From contig JAAZGC010000321.1 of NCBI GenBank assembly GCA_012511425.1, forward strand, positions 1-8,016: a DNA stretch of 8,016 nt, read 5' to 3'. Numbering within the stretch: position 1 is the first letter of the stretch; every line of letters begins with the position of its first letter. The position numbers and the translations under genes were made by a program. The notes below the pieces were generated by a model, which did not search any database, was not told where the DNA came from, and saw only the letters and a list, made by a program, of their open reading frames with translations. Positions 1-5,807 of the stretch are shown here, piece by piece. The DNA comes from Clostridiales bacterium. GTDB taxonomy: Bacteria > Bacillota > Clostridia > Oscillospirales > CAG-272.

Positions 1-169
1 TGCCGTAATGCAGAGATGCCGCGATACCCGCGTGAAATTTCTGAACATCGCTGTATTTGCTGCGATATGAAAGCAGTTGGTTAACAACCGCTCTCTTCGC
101 AGCAGCTTCATATTCCTGATCTAAAATCAACGAATATTCAACGGAAAGCATTGTTTCGTATAAATTCAT
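1..169 (-). CDS. Unrecognised protein, N-terminal fragment (cut by window edge)
   Basis: On the minus strand, an ATG at 169 opens a frame that runs without a stop to the window edge, giving the first 56 residues (begins MNLYETMLSVEY, continues LILDQEYEAAAKRAVV and YRSKYSDVQKFHAG). An in-frame TGA lies just upstream (185-187), so the start is confined to this ATG or none. The fragment is hydrophilic and probably helical, with no signal peptide or membrane segment. It begins 24 bases after the stop of the TIM barrel gene on the same strand, with no terminator between them, so it is probably the third gene of the leftward operon. The ribosome binding site is poor: only a GAAAG-like stretch, placed too far upstream. 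I do not recognise the family and assign no function. Confidence 0.55.
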   Translation of the reverse strand, partial: MNLYETMLSVEYSLILDQEYEAAAKRAVVNQLLSYRSKYSDVQKFHAGIAASLHYG

Positions 170-193
170 TTTACATAGAAAATATCAGGACTT

Positions 194-1108
194 TCACTTC
201 GAATAATAGTTTGCAGCTTTCAGCCCCATTTCAGCACCGGCTTCGGAAACTTCCATTCCCTCGAATTCGACAGTTGCCGGAACATCAGGATCCGCAGCTT
301 TTATCTCCTTGAAAATCGATTCGATATCAATGTCTCCCTGCCCTAAAATTGAGCCGCGGAGCATATATCTGCCGCTGTTGGACGAGAACCAGCAGCCGCT
401 GTCGCAGCGGAAAAGTCCGCCGAGTTCAGGCAGCTTATCAGCACGGCGGACATAAAAGTCCTTAAGATGAAACATATGTACATATTTCAAAACTTTTTTG
501 ACTGCTACGACAGGATCATCTTCCACACAAATAAAATTGCCGATATCGCAGAGAAGACCGAAATTTGACCTGTCGACCGCCGACCACAGACGGATAACAC
601 GGTCGGCTCCGTTTACGAAGAAACCGTGATTTTCGACCATAGTGGTTATACCGTATTGTGAAGCATAATCGGCAAGCTCACGGCAAGCTTCGACCATTAG
701 AGGAAATTCCCTTTCAAAATCCAGCGGGGTGTTGGTTTCGAGCGGGCGGCGGAATGAGCTTACATCATGGCGCATTCGCTTAAGTCCCAATCTGGCTGCT
801 ACATCAATATGCCGCTTAAGGCGTTCGACTTCCCTTTTTCGGCCGTCTGTATCCGGTTTCAGCAAATCTCCCAAAACAGCATAATTCGACAGGGGAAGCG
901 AAAGAGATTCTGATTCTTCGAGGATTCGTTCGATGAGCGAATCGTTAAATTCGCCTGTTTTATCGTCGTGAAGCGTATAGCCGAATGGGACAAGTTCGAC
1001 ATTCGAAGCGCCGATTTCTTTTGCGAATCTCATGACTTCGATAACATCCATTCGTCCCGAATCGATTGCTTTCTGCATACTGTATGTGGAAAGACCTATT
1101 TTAAGCAT
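194..1108 (-). CDS. Sugar phosphate isomerase/epimerase family TIM barrel protein
   Basis: This 304-residue cytoplasmic protein has the xylose isomerase-like / AP endonuclease 2-like TIM barrel fold, whose members isomerise or epimerise sugars, inositols and related polyols using a divalent metal. The sequence begins with the usual strand-1 motif (KIGLSTYS). It carries the expected metal-site series: Glu159 in MVENHGFF, Asp188 in LLCDIGNF, His214 in HLKD, and a C-terminal Glu in VEFEG (281 or 283). GQGDIDI near 256-262 is also typical of the family. Length is normal, so it looks intact. Its GAGG ribosome binding site lies inside the last codons of the preceding hydrolase gene (AACATGAGGTAA), leaving 3 bases between the genes, so the two are probably translationally coupled. 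The substrate cannot be read from sequence. Neighbours suggest catabolism of a small metabolite, but that is inference. Confidence 0.88.
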   Translation of the reverse strand: MLKIGLSTYSMQKAIDSGRMDVIEVMRFAKEIGASNVELVPFGYTLHDDKTGEFNDSLIERILEESESLSLPLSNYAVLGDLLKPDTDGRKREVERLKRHIDVAARLGLKRMRHDVSSFRRPLETNTPLDFEREFPLMVEACRELADYASQYGITTMVENHGFFVNGADRVIRLWSAVDRSNFGLLCDIGNFICVEDDPVVAVKKVLKYVHMFHLKDFYVRRADKLPELGGLFRCDSGCWFSSNSGRYMLRGSILGQGDIDIESIFKEIKAADPDVPATVEFEGMEVSEAGAEMGLKAANYYSK

Positions 1109-1111
1109 AAT

Positions 1112-1798
1112 TTACCTCATGTTTTTCCTGCATTCTTCAACGAATGCATCGATAATTTTGTAAGACCAACCATCACATTCTTCGCCGGCGGAAGTTTCCG
1201 GATGCCATTGAACTCCCAGAAAGAAAGGATAGTCCGGAAGTTCAAAAGCCTCGCAATATCCGCCTTCCACAGTCGCGCAGATAACAAGCCCCGAAGCCGG
1301 TTTCTTCACCATCTGATGATGGTAGCTGTTGGTTTTGATTGTATTCTGACCGATAATCTTATGGAGCAGAGTTTCGGGCTTGATATTTACGTTATGAATT
1401 ACACCGTTTCCGTGACCGTCAAGGTGTTGATACAGAGTGCCGCCGAGAGCTACGTTCATCAGTTGAATCCCACGGCAGATTCCGATGACGGGTTTTCTAT
1501 ATCTCATACAGGCATGGAGAAATGAAATTTCGAAATCGTCACGTTTACGGGTAACCAGCCGGCACAGCGGATCTTTAACTTCTCCGTACAATTCCGGATC
1601 TACGTCGTCTCCGCCGGAAAATACCGCGCCGTCACACAGTTTGGCAAGCTGGTCGATATCGGTTGTATCTTTAATCTGAGGGGTAACAAGACACATCCCT
1701 CCGACTGCTCCGAAACGGTCGGCATATCTGAGAGGCGCATCTATGCGGCTTTCGCTTTCATTATATTGCGGTGTTATTATTATTACCGGTTTTTTCAT
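1112..1798 (-). CDS. Gamma-glutamyl-gamma-aminobutyrate hydrolase family protein (peptidase C26)
   Basis: This 228-residue protein has the class I glutamine amidotransferase fold and belongs to the PuuD-like peptidase C26 family. Known members hydrolyse gamma-glutamyl amide bonds, for example gamma-glutamyl-GABA in putrescine breakdown. The family signature SGGDDVDPELYG is at 61-72. The nucleophile is Cys108 in the elbow GICRG, followed by IQLMNVALGGTLYQ; the NSYHHQ segment is at 157-162; and the other catalytic residues are His199 and Glu201 in QWHPE. The catalytic triad is therefore complete. No partner synthetase domain is attached, as expected for a stand-alone hydrolase. The start ATG has an AAAGGA ribosome binding site 10 bases upstream and sits downstream of a consensus promoter, so this is the first gene of the leftward operon. 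The true substrate is unknown: no puu-type putrescine genes are visible here. Confidence 0.9.
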   Translation of the reverse strand: MKKPVIIITPQYNESESRIDAPLRYADRFGAVGGMCLVTPQIKDTTDIDQLAKLCDGAVFSGGDDVDPELYGEVKDPLCRLVTRKRDDFEISFLHACMRYRKPVIGICRGIQLMNVALGGTLYQHLDGHGNGVIHNVNIKPETLLHKIIGQNTIKTNSYHHQMVKKPASGLVICATVEGGYCEAFELPDYPFFLGVQWHPETSAGEECDGWSYKIIDAFVEECRKNMR

Positions 1799-1831
1799 TC
1801 GGACAGTTTCCTTTACTTGAATTATATTTTA

Positions 1832-1860
1832 ATTATATATCCCGAAAGATGATTTGTCAA
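1832..1860 (-). promoter_or_regulatory. Consensus sigma-A promoter for the leftward operon
   Basis: Read on the minus strand, TTGACA (1855-1860) and TATAAT (1832-1837) are separated by exactly 17 bases. Both hexamers match the housekeeping consensus perfectly. The expected transcript start is near 1825, giving a short leader of about 27 bases before the hydrolase ATG at 1798, too short for a riboswitch. Confidence 0.88.
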
Positions 1861-1867
1861 TCTTCTT

Positions 1868-1902
1868 TATGAATGTTAACATTTTCGACGATTGTATTCA
1901 TA
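1868..1902. promoter_or_regulatory. Possible operator: palindrome and inverted repeat between divergent promoters
   Basis: AATGTTAACATT at 1872-1883 is a perfect 12-base palindrome. It lies inside a longer inverted repeat, TATGAAT (1868-1874) and ATTCATA (1896-1902). It sits 11 bases upstream of the leftward -35 box and about 80 bases upstream of the rightward one, a plausible place for a regulator. The region is AT-rich, so a chance palindrome is possible. It does not resemble the PurR PurBox of Bacillus. No regulator gene is in the window. Confidence 0.3.
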
Positions 1903-1962
1903 TAACATCAAATTCTTCAAAAATCCTTGTAAATTTCGCGCTTCGGATATGCAATATATCTA

Positions 1963-1991
1963 TTGACAGTAAGTGATATTTTTGATATAAT
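1963..1991 (+). promoter_or_regulatory. Consensus sigma-A promoter for the transporter operon
   Basis: TTGACA (1963-1968) and TATAAT (1986-1991) are separated by exactly 17 bases, a perfect housekeeping promoter. The expected start is near 1998, giving a leader of about 40 bases that holds the ribosome binding site CGGAGG (2028-2033), 5 bases before the ATG. The leader is too short for a purine riboswitch and shows none. A dyad, GATAT-5-ATATC (1946-1960), lies directly upstream of the -35 box and could bind a regulator. Confidence 0.88.
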
Positions 1992-2038
1992 AATGGTAGT
2001 TTTTTTCATTACAATTATAAATATCATCGGAGGATTTT

Positions 2039-3124
2039 ATGTTTAAAAGAATTATCGCACTGATTTGTGTTTTCCTCATGGCATTAACTGTTTTCAGCGG
2101 CTGCGGTTCTGCGGCAAACAGCGATCTTAAGGTTGGCTTCGTTTACATCGGTGCCATCGGAGACGGCGGTTATACATACGCTCACAACGAAGGACGCCTT
2201 GCTCTCGAAAAGGAACTCGGAGTTCAGACAATGTATGTCGAAAACGTTTCCGAAGATCTTGCTACTTGTAAGGACGCCATCGTTGGTCTTATCGATCAGG
2301 GATGCTCTATAGTGTATGTCAACTCATTCGGACACGGCGATGCTGCCTTTGAATGCGCTGCCGAATATCCGGATGTCTATTTCGGACATGCAACCGGTTA
2401 TCTTACTGCTGCCAATTTCTCCAACTATATGGGGCGCATTTATGAGCCGCGTTACCTCTCCGGCATCGCCGCAGGTCTCAATACCGTTTCCGGTAAAATA
2501 GGCTATGTAGCCGCTATGCCTATAGCCGAAGTTATCCGCGGAATCAACGCCTTTACTCTCGGCGTTCGCTCCGTCAACCCTACCGCTACCGTTGAAGTTA
2601 TCTGGACAAACACCTGGTATGATACCACTCTCGAAAAGTCCGCTGCTCAGGAACTTATCAACAAAGGCTGCGACGTTATCGCTCAGCACTGTGACTCCAC
2701 TGCTCCGCAGATCGCCGCCGAAGAAGCAGGAGTGAAATCCATCGGCTACAACGCCTCGATGCTCGATGCCGCTCCGAATGCTTATCTTACTGCTCCGCTC
2801 TTCCATTGGGGCACTTTCTATATCGATGATGTCAAGTCGATTATAGAGAACAGATATCAGTCACGTTCATACTGGGAAGGTCTCAAGTCAGGAATAGTTT
2901 CTCTTGACACCCTTTCCGCCAACAATGTTGAAGGTACGGCAGATAAGGTTGCCGAAGCCCAGAAGGCAATCGAGGACGGCTCGCTTTATATCTTCACCGG
3001 TCCGCTTAACGACAATGAGGGCACCGAGAGAGTTGCTTACGGTGTTGCCATGACCGATGCCGAACTCCAGGCTTTCAACTGGTTCGTTGATGGTGTTATC
3101 GGAACCGTTCCGACCGGTAACTAA
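2039..3124 (+). CDS. BMP family ABC transporter substrate-binding lipoprotein
   Basis: This 361-residue extracytoplasmic lipoprotein is the ligand-capture part of a BMP/PnrA-type importer, a family whose characterised members mostly bind purine nucleosides. Residues 1-21 form a lipoprotein signal peptide: basic FKR, a hydrophobic core, then lipobox FSGC with the acylated Cys22. Mature-domain family motifs are GAIGDGGYTYAHNEG (38-52), the YPDVYFGHATG segment (110-120), MGRIYEPRYLSGIAAG (131-146), IGYVAAMPIAEVIRGINAF (about 154-172) and GCDVIAQHCDS (210-220). The first motif reads GDGGYT where PnrA-like proteins have a GD-x-SFN form, so this belongs to a subgroup whose ligand (nucleoside, free purine or other) is less certain. 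A GGAGG site 5 bases before the ATG fixes the start. Codons lean towards C-ending forms (AAC, ATC, GCC, TCC), suggesting strong expression. Length is normal and the gene is intact. Confidence 0.93.
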   Translation: MFKRIIALICVFLMALTVFSGCGSAANSDLKVGFVYIGAIGDGGYTYAHNEGRLALEKELGVQTMYVENVSEDLATCKDAIVGLIDQGCSIVYVNSFGHGDAAFECAAEYPDVYFGHATGYLTAANFSNYMGRIYEPRYLSGIAAGLNTVSGKIGYVAAMPIAEVIRGINAFTLGVRSVNPTATVEVIWTNTWYDTTLEKSAAQELINKGCDVIAQHCDSTAPQIAAEEAGVKSIGYNASMLDAAPNAYLTAPLFHWGTFYIDDVKSIIENRYQSRSYWEGLKSGIVSLDTLSANNVEGTADKVAEAQKAIEDGSLYIFTGPLNDNEGTERVAYGVAMTDAELQAFNWFVDGVIGTVPTGN

Positions 3125-3154
3125 TCATTAACATCTGAATACCAGAATAATTAA

Positions 3155-3200
3155 GCTTTACATCCGGCGATTTTCGCAAAGCAAACCGGAGTTTGCCGGT
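3155..3200 (+). other. Folded RNA after the lipoprotein gene, with competing hairpins
   Basis: Several stems can form here. GCTTT (3155-3159) pairs with AAAGC (3178-3182) around an inner GCGA-TTT-TCGC hairpin (3167-3177). Next, either GCAAAC-CGGA-GTTTGC (3181-3196) or ACCGG-AGTTTG-CCGGT (3185-3200) can form, but not both. The CCGGT arm at 3196-3200 also matches the 3' arm of the next hairpin. There is no T tract here, so this is not a terminator by itself. It may protect the 3' end of the lipoprotein mRNA or modulate the hairpin that follows; that role is inference. Confidence 0.4.
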
Positions 3201-3216
3201 AATGCTTGATTAAATG

Positions 3217-3263
3217 CCGGTGGAATCGCCGCTATGCGGCTTTTCCACCGGTTACGCTTTTTT
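3217..3263 (+). terminator. Intercistronic hairpin, probable weak or partial terminator
   Basis: CCGGTGGAA (3217-3225) pairs perfectly with TTCCACCGG (3243-3251). Inside, GCCGC (3228-3232) pairs with GCGGC (3236-3240) around a TAT loop, with a small internal loop between the two stems. A run of six T lies at 3258-3263, but six bases (TTACGC) separate it from the stem, which should weaken termination. In an ABC operon this would leave the binding protein in excess over the distal genes. It could equally be mainly an RNA-stabilising hairpin. Confidence 0.6.
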
Positions 3264-3416
3264 CAGCTATTCAATTTCCAACCACATATTACCCATATTA
3301 AAGTATTTTTTCTCTGATATAAATAACTTCCCGCAGTGCCGACATCACTTATTATTACCTATTATTAAAACGAAATATAAACAAAACTTAGGTTTCGGAA
3401 AGAAAGGAAACTATTT
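3264..3416 (+). other. AT-rich leader of purC, no clear promoter
   Basis: With the hairpins above, this completes the 292-base gap between the lipoprotein gene and purC. A TATAAA (3318-3323) resembles a -10 box but has no credible -35 partner 16-18 bases upstream. I see no purine riboswitch core and no clear PurBox. GTTTC (3392-3396) can pair weakly with GAAAC (3407-3411) across the ribosome binding site AAGGA (3404-3408). Confidence 0.35.
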
Positions 3417-4097
3417 ATGAAACTTGTCTATAAAGGAAAGACAAAAGACGTATTTGAACTCGAGAACGGAAACTACCTTTTGAAGTTTAAGGATGACTGC
3501 ACCGGAAAGGACGGGGTATTCGATCCCGGTGAAAATACCGTCGGACTTAAAATTGAAGGTGTCGGCAATGTCAATCTCAGAATGACCGATTATTATTTCA
3601 GCAAAATCAATGAAGCAGGTATCCGAACCCACTTCGTAAAAGCGAATTTTGATGAAACCACAATGGAAGTAAAACCGGCTAAAGTTTTCGGAAACGGGCT
3701 TGAAGTTATCTGCAGAAACAGAGCGGTAGGTAGTTTTATTAGAAGATACGGAGAGTATATCGCATCGGGAACGGTTCTTCCCTCATACGTAGAGACAACA
3801 TTTAAGAATGACGAACTCGGCGATCCTCTGGTGACAAAGGACGGTCTTGTCGTTCTCGGGATAATGACGGAAAAGCAATATGATGACCTAAAAGTTATGA
3901 CTCAGCAGATCACCAAAATCGTTTCGGACGATCTTTCAAAAAAAGGTCTCGTGCTTTACGATATCAAGCTTGAGTTCGGTTACGACAAAGACGGGAATGT
4001 AATGCTTATCGACGAAATATCTTCGGGTAATATGAGGGTATATAAAGATGACGAGTATGTTGACCCGATGAAGCTTAACGGAATGTTTTTCGCATAA
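3417..4097 (+). CDS. purC: SAICAR synthase (phosphoribosylaminoimidazole-succinocarboxamide synthase), divergent short form
   Basis: This 226-residue cytoplasmic enzyme should catalyse the ATP-dependent joining of CAIR and aspartate to SAICAR in purine biosynthesis. Recognisable family elements are YKGKTKDVF (5-13) at the nucleotide-binding start, KFKDD (23-27), VICRNRAVGSFIRRYG (97-112), GDPLV (135-139), DIKLEFG (182-188) and the metal-binding IDEIS (198-202). Differences from textbook PurC are clear: the usual KDDATAFNG region reads KDDCTGKDG, the SPDTCR-like motif after DEIS reads SGNMR, and the protein ends soon after DPMKLNG, lacking about the last 20 residues of E. coli-type PurC. I recall similar short forms in clostridia, so it is probably a functional clade rather than a decayed gene. 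AAGGA 8 bases before the ATG supports the start. It sits alone among transporter genes with no other pur gene in view. Confidence 0.85.
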   Translation: MKLVYKGKTKDVFELENGNYLLKFKDDCTGKDGVFDPGENTVGLKIEGVGNVNLRMTDYYFSKINEAGIRTHFVKANFDETTMEVKPAKVFGNGLEVICRNRAVGSFIRRYGEYIASGTVLPSYVETTFKNDELGDPLVTKDGLVVLGIMTEKQYDDLKVMTQQITKIVSDDLSKKGLVLYDIKLEFGYDKDGNVMLIDEISSGNMRVYKDDEYVDPMKLNGMFFA

Positions 4098-4115
4098 TTA
4101 ACCATACTCTTAAAA

Positions 4116-4175
4116 CTTTCTTCCGAAAGAGAGTCGGAAAGCAAAGCAAGCGGGCAATATTTTTAGCCTTACTTG
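4116..4175 (+). other. Two imperfect hairpins between purC and the leader ORF
   Basis: TTCCGA (4121-4126) pairs with TCGGAA (4134-4139); an outer CTTT (4116-4119) can pair with AAAG if a bulge is allowed. A second, weaker stem pairs CAAG (4147-4150) with CTTG (4172-4175) and GGC (4153-4155) with GCC (4166-4168). Neither is followed by a T tract, so termination is not supported. They lie directly before the small ORF and could shape its translation or mRNA processing. Confidence 0.3.
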
Positions 4176-4191
4176 ACGAAAAGGAGCGCTT

Positions 4192-4260
4192 ATGACAATA
4201 TTTGTTGCTGTGAACGACTTGCTTAAATCAAATCGACCGTTACTTTGGAGAATCAGATAA
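4192..4260 (+). CDS. 22-codon upstream ORF (possible leader peptide) overlapping the ATPase start
   Basis: ATG at 4192 follows a strong AAGGAG site (4181-4186) at 5-base spacing. The ORF encodes 22 residues (begins MTIFVAVNDLL, ends with a basic LLWRIR tail) and stops at TAA 4258-4260. The last A of the stop is the first base of the ATPase ATG (TAATG), a typical translational-coupling overlap. The frame differs from the ATPase frame, so it is not a mis-called extension. The peptide resembles no family I know; the act of translating it may matter more than the product. Alternatively it is a chance frame with a good ribosome binding site. Confidence 0.5.
   Translation: MTIFVAVNDLLKSNRPLLWRIR
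4247..4250 (+). promoter_or_regulatory. Ribosome binding site that decides the ATPase start
   Basis: GGAG at 4247-4250 lies 9 bases before the ATG at 4260 and inside the alternative start region. A TTG start at 4245 would overlap this site and has no ribosome binding site of its own at a suitable distance, so the ATG is preferred. The site is also translated as part of the upstream ORF, which favours coupling. Confidence 0.65.
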
Positions 4261-5783
4261 TGCAAAAATATGATATTGAACTGATAAATATATCGAAATC
4301 ATTCGGTATAGTCAAAGCGAACAGCGAGATATCTCTGTCTATCGCTCCCGGCGAAATTCACGCTCTTTTGGGTGAAAACGGTTCCGGCAAGTCAACTCTG
4401 ATGAATATTCTCTCCGGGATATATACGCCTGACGAAGGAATTATTAAGCTTGACGGCAGCGAAGTTAAGTTTAATTCTCCAAGTGACTCGATAGCTGCCG
4501 GAATCGGTATGGTTCACCAGCATTTCAAACTCGTTGATGTCATGTCAGCCACCGAAAATATTCTCATAGGCCTGCCAGGAGGACTTTTTATTAAGCCAAA
4601 AAAGGCTACCCGGGAGATTCAGGCAGTTGCAGATAAATACGGACTTAAAATCGATCTCTCTAAGAAAGTATACGAAATGTCGGTTTCGGAAAAGCAGACC
4701 GTTGAGATCATGAAGGTGCTGTATCGAGGCGCCCGGATACTGATACTTGATGAGCCGACCGCGGTTCTGACCCCCCAGGAAATCGTTTCGCTGTTCGGTA
4801 TTCTGCGGAATATGAAAGCAAGCGGCTGTTCGATCATTATAATCACACATAAGCTTAATGAAGTAATGGAGATATCTGACCGGGTAACCGTTCTTCACAA
4901 AGGCAGAAGCATAAAGACGCTTGTAACTTCGGAAACCGATATGACCGAGCTTACAACTCTGATGGTCGGAAAACCGATCTCTCTTGAAATTAAACGGACA
5001 GACGCTGCTGCCGAACTTATAAAACCGCTGCTCGAGGTTTCCGATCTTACCGTTCTTAATGCCGACAAACGCGAAGTGCTTGACAATATGAGCTTTACTC
5101 TGAGCTCGGGTGAGATTTTGGGAGTTGCGGGAATAGCCGGTTCGGGTCAAAAAGAGCTATGCGAAACGATTGCCGGGCTGCAGCGCGCAGCTTCCGGTGA
5201 CATTATATATAAAGGTCAGAGCATAATCAAGATGAACCCGCGTGATATTATCAAGAAAGGCATCACGATGAGCTTTATTCCCGAAGACAGACTCGGTATG
5301 GGCCTTGTCGGAGGAATGTCTGTCATAGACAATGTAATACTTAAAAAGGTTCAGATGCAGAAAGGCATTATCGTAGACCGGAAAGCCGGAAAGAAAGCGG
5401 CGGAACGTATGATAGAACGTTTCGGCATCAATACTCCGTCAACCCACACTATCGTGCGTAAGCTCAGCGGCGGAAACATTCAGAAAGTGCTGCTGGGACG
5501 GGAAATCGAGATGAATCCCGAACTGCTTATTACCGCTTATCCGGTACGCGGACTTGATATCGGCGCTTCATACAACATATATGATATACTGAACGAGCAG
5601 AAATCAAAAGGCGTCGGGATACTTTTTATCGGCGAAGACCTTGATGTACTGCTGGGGCTCTGCGATCGAATTATGGTAATTCATTCGGGAAAGAACATGG
5701 GTATCGTCGACGCAAAGTCGACAACAAAAGAAAAACTCGGACTTATGATGCTCGGGCAGCGTCCCGATGATATGGCGTCGTAA
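4260..5783 (+). CDS. BMP-type (nucleoside/purine) ABC importer ATPase, two fused ATP-binding domains
   Basis: This 507-residue peripheral membrane protein energises the importer and resembles Bacillus NupO/YufO and RbsA-type ATPases. Numbered from the ATG at 4260, domain 1 has Walker A GENGSGKST (38-46), Q-loop Gln87 in MVHQHF, Walker B ILILDEPTAVLTPQE with Glu165, and switch His197 in ITHKL. Its ABC signature is degenerate (MSVSEKQ, 140-146). Domain 2 has the degenerate P-loop GIAGSGQ (291-297) usual for this family, the PEDR motif (341-344), a good signature LSGGNIQK (402-409) and Walker B region LLITAYPVRGLDIG (422-435), which departs from the common QPTRGLD form. One ATP site therefore looks catalytic and one degenerate. 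It is followed after 24 bases by the first permease gene, with GGAG 7 bases before that ATG. The alternative TTG start at 4245 would add five residues. Confidence 0.93.
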   Translation: MQKYDIELINISKSFGIVKANSEISLSIAPGEIHALLGENGSGKSTLMNILSGIYTPDEGIIKLDGSEVKFNSPSDSIAAGIGMVHQHFKLVDVMSATENILIGLPGGLFIKPKKATREIQAVADKYGLKIDLSKKVYEMSVSEKQTVEIMKVLYRGARILILDEPTAVLTPQEIVSLFGILRNMKASGCSIIIITHKLNEVMEISDRVTVLHKGRSIKTLVTSETDMTELTTLMVGKPISLEIKRTDAAAELIKPLLEVSDLTVLNADKREVLDNMSFTLSSGEILGVAGIAGSGQKELCETIAGLQRAASGDIIYKGQSIIKMNPRDIIKKGITMSFIPEDRLGMGLVGGMSVIDNVILKKVQMQKGIIVDRKAGKKAAERMIERFGINTPSTHTIVRKLSGGNIQKVLLGREIEMNPELLITAYPVRGLDIGASYNIYDILNEQKSKGVGILFIGEDLDVLLGLCDRIMVIHSGKNMGIVDAKSTTKEKLGLMMLGQRPDDMAS

Positions 5784-5807
5784 AATGAACTTTAACGGAG
5801 ATATATA

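Noticed and set aside
968..1525. 185-codon plus-strand open frame opposite the leftward genes
   Set aside because: It is antisense to two well-supported genes with intact active-site motifs, spans their junction, and its product has no recognisable domain.
2324..2806. 160-codon minus-strand frame inside the lipoprotein gene
   Set aside because: Antisense shadow of a clear BMP-family gene, without ribosome binding site or promoter.
3264..3416. Purine riboswitch or PurBox upstream of purC
   Set aside because: Searched because of gene context. No conserved purine aptamer core or CCGAAC-type box is present; AAAACGAAATA near 3367 is only a loose resemblance.
3214..3420. 68-codon frame ending ATGA over the purC start
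   Set aside because: It has no ribosome binding site, begins at the hairpin of the probable terminator, and its composition follows AT-rich non-coding sequence. The overlap with the purC ATG looks accidental.
4116..4141. Terminator after purC
   Set aside because: A short imperfect stem is present, but it is followed by GC- and A-containing sequence, not a T tract.
4173..4201. Possible internal promoter TTGACG-17-CAATAT before the ATPase
   Set aside because: The -10 hexamer matches only three of six positions, and the element overlaps a ribosome binding site and the small ORF start.
4545..5150. 201-codon minus-strand frame inside the ATPase gene
   Set aside because: Antisense to conserved ATPase motifs; the product looks random and lacks initiation signals.
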